Part shown: positions 11,706-22,890 of the stretch, piece by piece
Layout: the number at the start of each line of letters is the position of its first letter
Position numbering within the stretch: position 1 is the stretch's first letter
NCBI GenBank assembly: GCA_023055505.1
Contig: JALIRH010000002.1
Location: forward strand, 52,947,233 to 53,011,232
Source of the DNA: Callipepla californica brunnescens
Lineage: Eukaryota; Chordata; Aves; Galliformes; Odontophoridae
DNA length: 64,000 nucleotides
Direction: 5' to 3'
Notes under the pieces: model-generated
The model's input: only the letters and a program-made list of their open reading frames with translations
The model's database searches: none
What the model was told of the DNA's origin: nothing
Program-made: the position numbers and the translations under genes

Positions 11706-14700
11706 ATCCACAATAAGTTAGTTTTCTTCTGAAGAATGAAACCGGGCTTGGAAAAAAGAACATTCTGCTGGATTAAAACTACGTGGATTCAAATCACATC
11801 TGATTTCAGACAAGTGCTTACCTCAGCAACACAGCAGGTGTTGGTTCTTGTGTTCCCTTAGCTACTTTCCTATCCAGGTTATTGTTTCACCGTAAAAGCC
11901 TGCCATTTGGGCAGTCTGCACAGGGAATGCAGCCTACACATTGCTCAAAAAAACCCCAAAAAAACAACAACAAAAAAAGATGCTAACTTGGTTTCATAGT
12001 AGATGACTTATCTAGTTTCACCATATAAATACCTCAAAGACCAAAATCATCTTACACCAACAGTTCAAGAACATGAATCATCAGCATGGTGCTGCCAGAT
12101 GCCACCATAAGACTGAAGAGAATTTGATTTAAGCTAATATCTGCATATAGATAAGTGTGCAATGTAAAACAGTATGGTGATGTTGCCTGTCAAAAATGTC
12201 TTATCTGTATTAAGTTCCACCATACATTAGCCTGAAACCTTGCCACAAACAAGCATCTGCTTTTCCCAAAGCTTTCAGAATCTCAGTCTGTTCATCATCT
12301 GAAATTTAAAGAAACCAAGAGCTAAAGTTCATCAGAGGAAGAGCAAGGCTATTGTCCGAGGGGCTCAGCTCCAGAGGCATAATTTCCACCTGTTCTGACA
12401 CATCTTGGAAAGACATGAGATGTAGTATCATATGAAACTAGTACAGGAGAGGAAGTTTAGCCTGAGCATCTTCATTTATTGCATTTGTCTGGTAGTAGTA
12501 GAAGATGAATAAAGGAAAACACAGCCTGCCTGAGCTCAGAAGGTACACAGAGCAAGCTGTAGTTGGAATATAGTTAAGTATACTAGAATTTCAGTAGCAT
12601 TTTAAAGTGTACATAACATTTTTTTTTAGTTGTTCAGAGGCAGTCTGTCCTCCAATGCCACTATAAGCTATGTGAAGCCTTTAGCCTTTAGTGATTTCAC
12701 TTTTAGATCTAGGGCACTAAGTAAATGTGATCAAGTACAATCAATGGTGTACTTTTTCATCTCCCTTCCAATTATTTTTGTTTCAGTTCCATTCACATAA
12801 GGTAAAGGCCTGGTAAATGTAACAGCTTATCATCAGTGTCACTGCTGAGAAGAGAATGAAGAAAATCTCATTGCTACTCTGTGATATAACACTGCATTAA
12901 AATCAGTCTCTGATTACTGTGGCCAATTTTTTCCCTCAGTATGATCCCTCCTATTTTCTTATAAGCAGTTTGCATTGTCATCAGCTAGGTGTCACTGGTT
13001 TTCTAACTTTCATTTCCTGTTTCATGTTTCCTAACTTTCATTTCACAAATCAGGCTACTTCCATTGGAAAATGAAAATGTCCTAGGACAATAGATAAATA
13101 CTAGAATCAGGGAAAAATGAAATCTCTTTTCAGACATCAAAATATCGATATGAAACCTTCTTTAAATCTACTCCATTAGGTTTAGGAAAACCTAAGAAAA
13201 AGTACAAGTGCCATTCAAAGGGCAGCCTATACTAAAAGCATTAATAAGATTATTTTCTCAGGTAACAAGAGATAATTCAGGTGATATCAGGAAAGTAGAA
13301 AATTCAAGTTTCTAACTGCATCTTTCTGTATGCAGAACATATGAATTTAAGTGAAATATGATGCACAGGTAGTGCATTTCAGAAATTCTACAGCACAGTC
13401 CTCCTGACAACTCAAATTACTCCAGGCTATAGCTAGAAGTGGTACTGTTGCTGCTCCCACTCTGTGTGTACTAGATGTATATTATCTGTTTCCAGTGCCG
13501 CTCTTTTGAGGCCTTTTTATGTATTGAATATTAAATTGTAAGTCTTGGAGCTGAGTTAACATGGTGAAGACATGAAGATACTTTAAATAAAGAGGTGACA
13601 TAGACTACGTATATGTTATCCGTGGGGTCTAGTAGAATCACATAAATATATTGGGCTTGGGTTTTCCAGTCCATTATATTTTCAATTAATATTTTCATTA
13701 ATGAAACCACATCTTTACCTCGCACACATAGTCCCACATACATATTCTCACACAGTTAGCAATAGAAAGAAATATACGTAAATAAATAGATCATTTCAAG
13801 TTCCCATGCTCTTCCAGAAGCAGCTAAATAAAATCAAGCATTTCCTTAGCACATATCTGTGAGACATTTTGAACTTAAAAACTTTGGATAGCAAACCTGT
13901 TTGGAAATTATTTGAGCATCCCACCATCATTACTATTTTGATATAGACATAGCTATGTCTGATCAAAGCATTGTGGTAGGCTCTACATCTGGAAAACAAA
14001 AGTAGTTTTATGCAAGTGAAAGTAAGTAAAGGATTAATTGCATTGTTAGAGGTCTTAGGTACCCTGCATTCAAATGAACCTTTGTATATGAGGGACTGAC
14101 AACCAGCTTGCTTACAAATATCTTGGTAAGCTGCAGCTCCAAAACACTGCCCACAGAAGGATAACCCTACCAATCCACGTTCTGGTGGTCTCAGACTCTT
14201 TGATGCTGATTCAAACTATCAGAAATAAATTCCACTGTCAGTCTGAGAAACTGAGAAAGCAAGAGAAGCAGAGTATACAACAAATAGGGTCCATCAGAAG
14301 CAGAGGGAAATCAGCATAAAAGTGTCTCTGTGCAACTCAGGCTATTTTTGCAGCTTTTCAGAAAAATATACGTGGAAAACAAACAGTGAAACAATCAAGT
14401 ACTTATTTATTTATTTTTAACCGGTAAGAATATATTAAGACCATAAGGAAGATATACAGAAGATTTCCTCTCTTTTATCAAACATCTCATTTAAATTCTA
14501 AAGCAAAGCACAGCAAACTTTCATTAAAATTCAATTGTTGCTAGGAGTTTCAGTGACAGAACTGTGACAGCTAAAGACTATTTTAGTGAAGTGGTCCAAA
14601 CTATACTGAAGATTGTCATTCTCAGGAACACCCAGTTTGATCAGATTTTATTTATTTCCCCATAGCACTGAATGCTGTGAAAGTAGATTTGTGATTAGGC

Positions 14701-16644
14701 TGCCCAACCTTTCAAACTAGGTCTCCCTCTGTATTCAAATCAGCTAGGTACAGAAGCGACAATAAGCACAAAAAAAAGCCACAGTACTACTCACATAGCA
14801 AGAAAGATATAGACAATATAAAAAATAAAACCATAAATAAAGAAGATATCATGGACATAGAGTTGGTAAACAAAGTGGTGAGAAGAACTAAGAACACAGC
14901 AAAGGAATAGACATAGCAGAACTGAGCCCTTCTTATCTATTTCTTCTCTCCTTCTTATCTGTTTCTTACTTCATAGATTTTACCTGTCTCTTTGTCTGGT
15001 TTCTTTCTATCTCTATTCTCCAGGGAATCAGATTCCTGCTACCAATTAGGCTCATTAGGATATCCTGCAAGGCTCTGCCATTGCCCATTTAAACTACTTG
15101 CTTGATTGCAGACAGAAGTGGAGGTGACTCTCTTTGTCTGAAGTTTTGGCAAAGATTGCAAAATGATTTTACTATACAGACAGAGGGAGCATTAACCACT
15201 TAGGTACTAGGTACAGCACTGGTTCAGAAAGCAGACTTCCTTCAAGAAGCAATTCTTACTTTTAGCTGGGGTTATTTATTCCCATGCCTAGTACCATCTG
15301 GAAAAATAAATCACAACCTCTTTATACCACTACTTGTTGCACAAACAAAATAATAAGTAAACAAGCAAGGAATGAAAGCACTTCTACTTACATTCTTCCT
15401 TTGAAATCCAACTGAGCACATCAGACATAGATTTGTGCATTGTAAATAATCCATGTATTATTCTTATAACATTATCTGATGAAAGCCAGATTTAATCCAA
15501 GAAATAGTTTTGAATGAAATAAATACAGACAACCATAAATAACAATCCTATTGCAATTAAAGTAAAATAGTAGCCAAGAAAATGCGTATTGAAATTGGTA
15601 TAACACTTTTTGAAAAAAAAATGTCAAAAGCTCTATAGAATGCTATTAAAGGGATATATAATTTATCTGTGGTTCTGTAATCGTTGTCAGGGAAAAAGAA
15701 AAAAGTATACCAGTACTGCTGGCAATTGTCATTAGAATTTAAAGAGGAAAATGTCATTGCCACAGGTTCCAATTACAGTGGAGGTTTTGAATGGAAAAGG
15801 CTTGAAAAAACATACTATGAATGACAAGTTTGAGAATCCCCACTCTTAAACATTTTGCGCCTTTGTCATTTCTTCCTGTTCAGTGCAAAATTCATAACAT
15901 CAGAGAGAATGAGCATGTAAGACATGATTAAATAAAATCACTGTGCTTAACTTGCAGAAATATAGGTTTTGAACTATTTTTTTTTTTCTTCTTTGCAGGT
16001 AGAAATTTTCTCTGTTACTTATAAGTGGAAAAGATTAAATTAATTTTAAGTAAATAAAACTCAGCAGCCTTATAGTATTCATGTTTAGACCTGCTTCTAG
16101 GCTTGGATTAAATTTATTTTTATTCCTTTTGTTCTTTCATTCCATCAAATCTGTTGAAAATAATTAAAATATAACTGAAAATTAAAAAAAAAAAAAAAGA
16201 AAAAAAATGTTTCTAGATCAGAGTAACATGGTGATGGTTATTTTGTGTACACTTTAGATGTAGCCCTTACTGAAGTTCGTAGAGATAAAAACTTCAAAGA
16301 ATTGAAGGAATTAGTTTGTAGATATTACCAATGCCAAATTAATGTTTAGTTTCTTTCTTTTAGTTGAATTAGAATTTCATAAAAATTCAGTTGTAAAACA
16401 CATCAGTATGTTTAGCAATTCAGAATTAATATATCCAGTTTCTCTCACAATAAAAACAAAACTGAAAAATAACACTCCAGATTTCGAGCTGGTCTTTGTC
16501 AATACTCAAAAGATATGATACAAGATTTTAAAAGCATGCTCTAATAACCAGCTCTCATGCCCTAGACTACTGACAGAAGATCTTTATAAGAAAATGTAGC
16601 TGGTAATCAGACCAGTAGTTTGATATGTCAAGGGGAAAATTTTT
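11706..16644. other. Unique AT-rich non-coding DNA
   Basis: Almost 5 kb without a repeat I can name. It includes a CT-rich stretch near 14930-15030 and an A-run at 16184-16207. The 125-codon open frame on the minus strand at 13796-14173 is unrecognised and within chance length. Confidence 0.5.
16184..16207. repeat. A-rich tract
   Basis: A15, one G, then A8. Simple low-complexity sequence. Confidence 0.9.
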
Positions 16645-16822
16645 AGTCAGTGAGGCTCTGGCACAGCTGCCCAGAGAAGCTGTGGGCGTCCCATCAGTGG
16701 AAGTGCTCAAGGACAGTTTGGATGCTGCCTCGGGCAGCCTTATCTACTGGATGGCATCCCTGCCCTCAGCAGGGTGTTTTGAACTACAGAATCTTTAAGA
16801 TCCCATTCAATCCAACCAAGAC
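16645..16822 (+). mobile_element. CR1 LINE, 3' end
   Basis: A 5'-truncated copy starting at GTGAGGCTCTGGCACAG-like sequence. It runs through CTGCCCAGAGAAGCTGTGGG, TCAAGGACAGTTTGGATG, GCCTCGGGCAGCCTTATCTA and TTTAAGATCCCATTCAATCC. This is the last ORF2 segment plus the 3' UTR of a common chicken CR1 type. The terminal octamer repeat is lost. Confidence 0.9.
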
Positions 16823-17873
16823 TACATTTCTACGTAAATTATTTTTATCATATATTCCTTTTCTTTAATCTATTTATCTATCTATTTATTTTATTAATCT
16901 ATAATTCCTACAGTACAGGGAATAGTAGTGAAGAAATTATCAGTACACTACACAAATCACAACTCTTTTACAGTGTAACCGGAAATTTCTAGCTGGCTTT
17001 TCTTCTGGGATAAACAATGAATTTAAGACTGAGTCCTCTGAGGATGAGAAGGAATGAAGACAAGGAATATAGAGAAATAGTTCAGTTCACTTTTTTCTGA
17101 CAGAGATCTTCACAATGATCTAGATTCCAAGGGTTATCTTTGAATATCTCATCTAGTAGTCTTTGTTTTGCATGTTTTTATTTATTCCCTGTGCTCAGTC
17201 ATAAGTGTTTTTCTATTTCCTGTGCATATACTCCAGGAATAGGCTTCATCAAAAACACTGAAGCACTTCTGTCAAAATATTGATGAAAAGAAATCATAAC
17301 ATATTCCTTAGGAGTAATTATTAATGTTTTAAGAATGTAGCAAATCTTTAGATAATCATGAAATCTAAAATATAATAATTCTGTTTCTGTCAGAGTAACA
17401 CAATTTTAAATGAAACAAATATGCCTTTATCATCAAGGATTATTTGAGCATTGTCTATCTGCATTGGTGGTAGCATAAGAGTTATGTTACGCTTTAAATT
17501 AATTTCTTTCTGCTCTTTATAGAGTGACTCTACAGGCAGCTTCCAGGGAGCATTGAAATACCTATTGGAAGAGGCTGGCTTGAGCAATGAACAAACTCAT
17601 ATGCTTAGATGAACATAGCCATAAAGAATAACAGAATCATACCTACTGTTTCTAATAGGTTTTATTTTCTAATACTCCCCCAAAACAGTTCACTTTTAGT
17701 CAGCTGACCACAAACATACATGGAAATATGACATTAGCCTTCCAGGCCTGGCACTTTTTGTGGAATTTGATATGTCAGTAACACCCATAGAAGCTAACTC
17801 TATATGTAAAAGGCAATGCTTATGGGCAGAGGTCCATTATGTAAGGTTCTACTCAAGCCTTCAATTTGTGTTC
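16823..17873. other. Unique non-coding DNA
   Basis: No repeat or gene recognised. The last 200 bases lead into the AATAAA/poly(A) feature. Confidence 0.5.
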
Positions 17874-17897
17874 AATAAATAGCTATAACAGATATTC

Positions 17898-17931
<34 letters not shown>
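17874..17931 (+). other. AATAAA plus A28: mRNA-like 3' end
   Basis: AATAAA lies at 17874-17879, and an uninterrupted A28 run starts 24 bases later at 17904. This spacing is that of a cleaved and polyadenylated transcript, so the upstream sequence could be the 3' part of a retrotransposed mRNA. No coding homology was seen upstream and no target-site duplication of the sequence after the A-run was found. A chance poly(A) after an AATAAA remains possible in DNA this AT-rich. Confidence 0.35.
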
Positions 17932-17934
<3 letters not shown>

Positions 17935-18326
17935 CTGTTAATATTGGTCTAAAGCAACCTGTTCTAGTAGGCTGTTTGCCATCTTGTCCTGTGAGTTGGA
18001 TAGACTATAAAAGCAGGTTAGCTGTGTAGTCTCTCTGGCTACAGCTTCTACTGCCCTCCCTTCCAGAAAAGCTGGTTTGCAGGACCAATATGATGGTGGT
18101 TGATGCCAGTCATCTTGGCATTTGATATACTGTCTGGTATTCTGGAAGATTTCACAAATATTACAATGTCAAAAGCTTTAATGATATCCCTGATGCTGTT
18201 TACAGTATGTCCAGAGAAGCAGATGTTAGCAATGCCATATATCATGACTTCTGTCTACAGATGTCTTGATGTCAGGTAGTTTCTGTCTGAAACATTTCAG
18301 TACAATGTCATTATCTTCTCACAAAT

Positions 18327-18415
18327 AGAGGGCCTGATTCTGAAAAATGCTAAGTTCCTTCAATTTCTCAAGTTCAATTTCAGTCAAGTTCAGAAAATAT
18401 TGAACTTCGCTGGGA
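18327..18415. repeat. Possible old DNA-transposon-type repeat fragment
   Basis: AGAGGGCCTGATTCTGAAAA followed by a GCTAAG/CTTCAATTTC context resembles one end of a palindromic old repeat common in sauropsid genomes (GGGCCTGATCCTG type). The match is from memory and short. Confidence 0.3.
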
Positions 18416-19136
18416 TAGCTGGGTTCAGCCATACACAGCAATTCACTATCTATAACAGCAAACACTGACAGACACCATTAATCTGATTAGAAGATTCTCA
18501 CCTGACAGCACTCTTCGGTAGGCATGCTGACTATGTGAAGAAGGTTTTTCATTGTGTATTAAATATACAAGACCCAGTAAACAAACAAAATAGACTGTTC
18601 TGACATACAGAAATTGATGCAAAAGGCATAAATAATGTTCTGCATGTTTGGAAATGAAATAGATGTCTACACTGTGTTTTCAAGAGTAGTTAACAAACAG
18701 TAGGAGGTATACATGAGCATTAGCATGAAAATTCCTATTGTGTTCATTTTGAACAAGACTTTTCTCTGCAGTTGGCAGAGATCTGTGTGAGCTAATAAGT
18801 GCAGCAGTAAAAAAGCTGTTTGATTAAAAAATCTTACTCAGAAACAAATAGAGCTTGGCCTGTGGCCCCCTTTACAGAGTTTCAATGCTGAATGAATTTA
18901 TCAAAATACTTCTGAAACAGCAAATTTAGCCATAATAACATCTTCTGTGGGCAAAGAGGTTTTTAAAAGCCGTCTACTACAATGACAGCAATATTCTGCC
19001 ATAAAACAAGAAAAGAAAAGATGCTAGGGCTTACCTTTATTATGTGTTAGGAAATTATGTATATTTTGCTCAATAACTGCTTAAATTTCACCTACATGCA
19101 ATTGGGATTAGAATTCTACATACTGTTCTATGTAGG
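18416..19136. other. Unique AT-rich non-coding DNA
   Basis: Nothing recognised. Confidence 0.5.
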
Positions 19137-19625
19137 TTACTCTGAAAGTAATGTCTCCCCAGAAACTACAACAGATACAAAGATCACCTTAACACTATCT
19201 GATCGAGCAAATTCTCAATACTCTTTTTCAGCATAGTCATGACTATTAGCTATGCATTTTTGTCAGCAATGAAAAAGATCCTGCATGTTGACTTGAAACA
19301 ATCTGCACCAGCACAGGGGTGACCCAGTCTTGCCATTACCACTGCTGAAACACATCACCCACTGCCCTCTGTGCTCACATCCACTGTTTGATCTCCATAA
19401 ATATTCACCAAGTGTTCATGAACTTCAACAGTTACAATTTTTTCCACATAGAATTCAATGACACCCATTTGCTTCATACACACTTCCACAGCAGATGTTA
19501 TTTGGCAGTCTGATGCAGTCTGTCACACAGCAACAAAATTTAATGGATTATTGGTGGGGAGGTTCAGTCTCTACTGCCATACCAGCGACATTCACTTTGT
19601 TATGTTTAAAATATAAGGCATTACA
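19137..19625 (-). mobile_element. Galluhop-type mariner, left part of inverted composite
   Basis: A nearly complete copy of the short mariner derivative in minus orientation. It starts with the terminal repeat CTCTGAAAGTAATGTCTCC and keeps GATCGAGCAAATTCTCA, TGGTCT/TGATCTCCATAAA and CAACAAAATTTAATGG. It ends inside the other terminal repeat (ATATAAGGCATTAC), where the outermost bases of that terminus are missing. Directly adjacent lies a second mariner piece in the opposite orientation. Confidence 0.88.
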
Positions 19626-19868
19626 CACTCACAGCATAGTGAGGCAATGGGTGATGTGTTTCAGCAGTGATGACCATGACAGTGCATCACCTCTGTTACT
19701 GCAGAATTTTACAGGGTTTTGTTGTTGTTGCTGGTCATAGCTAATGGTGGGAACTGTTGGAAAATAGTGATTTTTTATCTGATAATTTGCTGTATCCAAT
19801 GGGAGCTATGATGATCCTTGTCGTAGCTTCCATGGAAATAAACAAAAGACACACTTTTGGTGTAGTTT
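19626..19868 (+). mobile_element. Galluhop-type mariner, inverted second piece
   Basis: This fragment begins in the middle of the transposase helix-turn-helix coding region (CATAGTGAGGCAATGGGTGA, translating to VRQWV then FSSDD). It continues to the element's other end (TTCCATGGAAATAAACAAAA, then GACACACTTTTGG). It repeats, in opposite orientation, sequence already present at 19137-19390, so the locus can fold into a long hairpin. The 5' part of this second copy is absent. Confidence 0.85.
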
Positions 19869-21083
19869 ATGTAGTAAATAAAAGGTTCCATTTCTAAAAG
19901 AGTTTAGTGAAGATCATTTAAGGAAAGACTTGTTCACCATGAGTCTCTTGGTTTAAAGATGGCTTAAATTATCTGAATGCTTTAGTATTTTCTCTTCTCC
20001 TCTCTTTTTCTTTCCTTTCCTTTTCACTGAAATGATAGTGAATTGTTCCAGTAAGAGTTGTTTCTTTTTTCTTCCATTTATCTGGGTTTTACTTCATGGT
20101 CTACTTACTGAACAGTTTTGTTCAACACACTAGAAAGAAACTATTCTTTTTCATTCTGTCCTAATACTCTGCTTGTCCAAAAGAGTGGAAAAGGTGTCTC
20201 CCATGATTTGTTTTTCACCCTACAGAAAAAGACTTGAGAAACATGAAAATCATCTTAGAACAAAATGTATTTTGTCATTTTCCTGAAACTGATACAGAAG
20301 TTACAATTCTGGAGAAGAAAAGAAGAATACTTGTCCTTCTGACAGTAAGATATTTTTTCTCACTTGCAACAGGAAATGAGGATGCAAACATCAGTGTTCA
20401 AGAGAATAGTGCATCCTAATTTGAACAGTGAAGCTGGGGAGAGTATACCTGGAACAGCAGAAGCTTTTTGAAACTTGGACATAGTCAATGGAGTTGAGAG
20501 ACTTTGGAACACTTGTGGATAATTATGTGGCAGCAAAGCCACTCAGACTGCAAGAATATATTGAAGATAGTGGCATAATGAAAAGTATAATAAAATAGAT
20601 TTCTGGTATGGGAAATCATTATAGAGACAATAAACACAAAAAACATTGGAATAAGAACCTGTAGAAAATGCAATTATGACATTACTGGTTTTCTCTAATA
20701 TTGATCTCTTCCTGTGGTCTTCTCTGCAGATTTGTTTCATTGGAAATACTTAAGGCATGGAATATTTTATAGTGGTTGTGCACTTACTTGGAAATGACTT
20801 CTGCAAATTATATAGCTATTAATGAAGTATGTATAAAATTAGAGCTATACAAATGTGTTTTTGTCTCCAATGTAATCAGCAGATAGGAAAAAGTGATAAA
20901 ATATGTTGGTGTGGCATCATCACTAATACAAGAGACTGGACTTGCAAGCCACCTCTATGAAAACATACTAGAGGGATTCTGAAGGATGGAACCTGATTTC
21001 CTTTCTTTTGTCTCAAAGCTTGCTTTGTAAGGCCTTTTTTGGTGACAAGACTCTGACTGATAACTGCCGATTATCTAGATGGG
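19869..21083. other. Unique AT-rich non-coding DNA
   Basis: Contains a pyrimidine-rich patch at about 19990-20025. No gene or repeat recognised. Confidence 0.5.
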
Positions 21084-21303
21084 TGTCATGGTGCCTCAGT
21101 GTCTCTGCTTATGTCTGTAAAGATAAGCAGAAATAGGGGCAAATAGTCTTTGTTTTGGGGGGTATGGCCGACCACCACAAAAAGACAACAATGCGCCTGC
21201 ATGGCAATGAAGGCAACATTCTCTGCTGGCTTATTTGTTGGGCCAGACATGTCACACAAAAAAAGAGAAAAAAAAAAAAAAAAAAAAAGCCTGAGAAATG
21301 GGG

Positions 21304-21310
21304 GATAAAA
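21304..21310 (+). promoter_or_regulatory. TATA-like box of solo LTR
   Basis: GATAAAA sits about 370 bases upstream of the AATAAA signal. The placement suits an LTR core promoter. Confidence 0.5.
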
Positions 21311-21335
21311 GGCTTTCACTGAACCAAGGATTTTA

Positions 21336-21377
21336 GAGAAGAATTCCTGGAGAAGAATTCCTGGAGAAGAACTCCCA
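21336..21377. repeat. Three tandem 14-bp units within the LTR
   Basis: Unit GAGAAGAATTCCTG occurs at 21336-21349 and 21350-21363, followed by a diverged third copy at 21364-21377. Related GAGAACTCCTG sequence recurs near 21398. Confidence 0.9.
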
Positions 21378-21677
21378 AAGAAAAAAAATCTTTGATGGAG
21401 AACTCCTGAAGAGAAAAAATACCTTTGGCGAAGAATTCTCTGAGGGGGAAACCTCTTTGGAAGAACCCCTTGGCCTGCTTGCTGCGAAGCTTCCTGGCTT
21501 TCTCCCATCCTCTGCAGTGACCAGACAAGTTCCTGAGATCAACAGACCTACTACGAAGCTCACTGGATCCACAGTGGTGATTATATCTCTCGTGCTTTCT
21601 ACCAAGACTCCTTGCTTTTTATCTCTTTTCTATCGCTCGCCTTCCCTTCCCCATACCCGTAAGCAACTAGTATTTGT

Positions 21678-21683
21678 AATAAA
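21678..21683 (+). terminator. Poly(A) signal of solo LTR
   Basis: AATAAA about 100 bases before the LTR end, consistent with the R/U5 part of a retroviral LTR. Confidence 0.6.
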
Positions 21684-21924
21684 CTGTTTGGGCTAACATT
21701 TGACCCACTGTGTCTTAATCTCACGCTGGGTAAACACATAATCAAAGAACCTCGTCTCCCTCCTTTATATTGGAGTGTGACAGGGATGGAAAATAGCAGC
21801 AGCTAATTACAAAATATGAGCAAGAAAGTTAAAAAAGCAACATCTGAAAAAAGAGGTTAAATAACCTGAGAGAATTAAAAGCAAAGAGATTCATATTTCC
21901 ATTCTACTCTCTGCTGCTGCAGCA

Positions 21925-22215
21925 TTGCCTTGAGAGCCACACGTAGTTTTGGACACCACAACATAAGAAGAGTATAAAATTTTAAGACAGTTTCCAAAGG
22001 AGGATTATGAAGTTGATGAAAGGTACACAGGACAAGACATACTGGGAGCAGCTGATGCCACTTGGTTGGTTCAGCCTAGAGCAGAGGAGGCTGAGGGGAG
22101 GCCTCATAGTGGCCTATAGCTCCTCATGAGGGAAGCAGAGGGACTGGGCTGATCTCTTCCTTCAGGCATGGATGATTCTTGAGGACCTTCTAACTCAGGA
22201 TATTCAATCATTATT
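21925..22215 (+). mobile_element. CR1 LINE, 3' part with internal deletion
   Basis: Landmarks are AGTTTTGGACACCACAACAT, GAGGATTATGAAG, GGTTCAGCCTAGAGCAGAGG, GGCTGAGGGGAGGCCTCATA and, after a deletion at about 22165, the 3' UTR end TTGAGGACCTTCTAACTCAG with ATATTCAATCATT as the decayed terminal repeat. It belongs to the same CR1 type as the copy at 57.9-58.2 kb. Confidence 0.82.
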
Positions 22216-22820
22216 TGAAATTTGTGAGGATAGACATGCAAATATAAAACACAGAGACCAAGTTGTACAAGCTCTTTTGCTGGACAGTAAGTTCTCCACT
22301 TGAAAATGTACTGTGTGATGCAGTGTTCCATAGTTAGTTCCAAAATATGTATGTAAATATTTCAACAAGATCAGAATGCCGGTTGAGACTGACAGGAGCA
22401 CTATACCAACAAGAGACAGTAGTCACAGTTAAGTGGACTTCATTAAAAAAGGCTGCTTTAAAAAAAAAAAAAAGCTTTAGAAATGGAGGCTAATAGGTCC
22501 TAGGTTATAAATGCATCCAGCAGGACAACTGTCTAGGTACTATTTTAAACAGTTTGCCAGTGTTTCCACAGAAGTTAGTTTAGTATGTCATAAGTAGAGC
22601 TGGTCCAAATATCCCAACTGATATGAGATTTCAAACTGTTTTGCAGCATTATTGTCTTACCTCTTTTATAGTTTTTTCCAGCACTAATGGAATACATTTA
22701 GTGGTCTGCTTCTTTTTGGTCAGATACATCTGTTTTGTGCCTATGTAACTAGAATAGATGATATAAAGCGCACAACCCATGAAAGGCAAGCCACTCATAA
22801 GCTCTCACTGCTTAGCGTAA
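22216..22820. other. Unique non-coding DNA
   Basis: Contains an A-run at about 22460-22473. No gene recognised. Confidence 0.5.
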
Positions 22821-22890
22821 TTCATAGATTCATAGATACATTAGGTTGGAAAGGACCTACAAGATCACCTAGTCCAACCATAATTGCTAC
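22821..22890 (-). mobile_element. CR1 3'-end fragment, 70 bp
   Basis: TTCATAGATTCATAGATACA, TTAGGTTGGAAAGGACCTAC and AAGATCACCTAGTCCAACCA give a clear reverse-strand CR1 3' end with terminal repeat. The copy is heavily 5'-truncated. Confidence 0.92.

Larger units (their letters stand above)
21084..21782 (+). mobile_element. ERV solo LTR, 699 bp
   Basis: The element opens with TGTCATGG and closes with GTGTGACA, giving the TG...CA ends and short inverted termini of retroviral LTRs. Inside are a TATA-like GATAAAA at 21304-21310 and a poly(A) signal AATAAA at 21678-21683, in the right order for U3-R-U5. Downstream of the TATA-like box are three tandem 14-bp units. No gag, pol or env sequence lies beside it, so it is a solo LTR. 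The flanks read GATGGG before and GGGATG after, so a clean target-site duplication is not evident. The promoter and poly(A) motifs look intact, unlike the LTR at 4.9-5.5 kb, which suggests a younger insertion. Confidence 0.85.

Noticed and set aside
13796..14173. 125-codon minus-strand open frame with several cysteines
   Set aside because: Length is within chance expectation for 64 kb of this composition, no family was recognised, and no promoter or splice context was seen.
21086..21605. Minus-strand open frames of 70-140 codons rich in Phe and Ser
   Set aside because: They are antisense to the solo LTR and its 14-bp repeats and poly(A) tract, so they are repeat artefacts.
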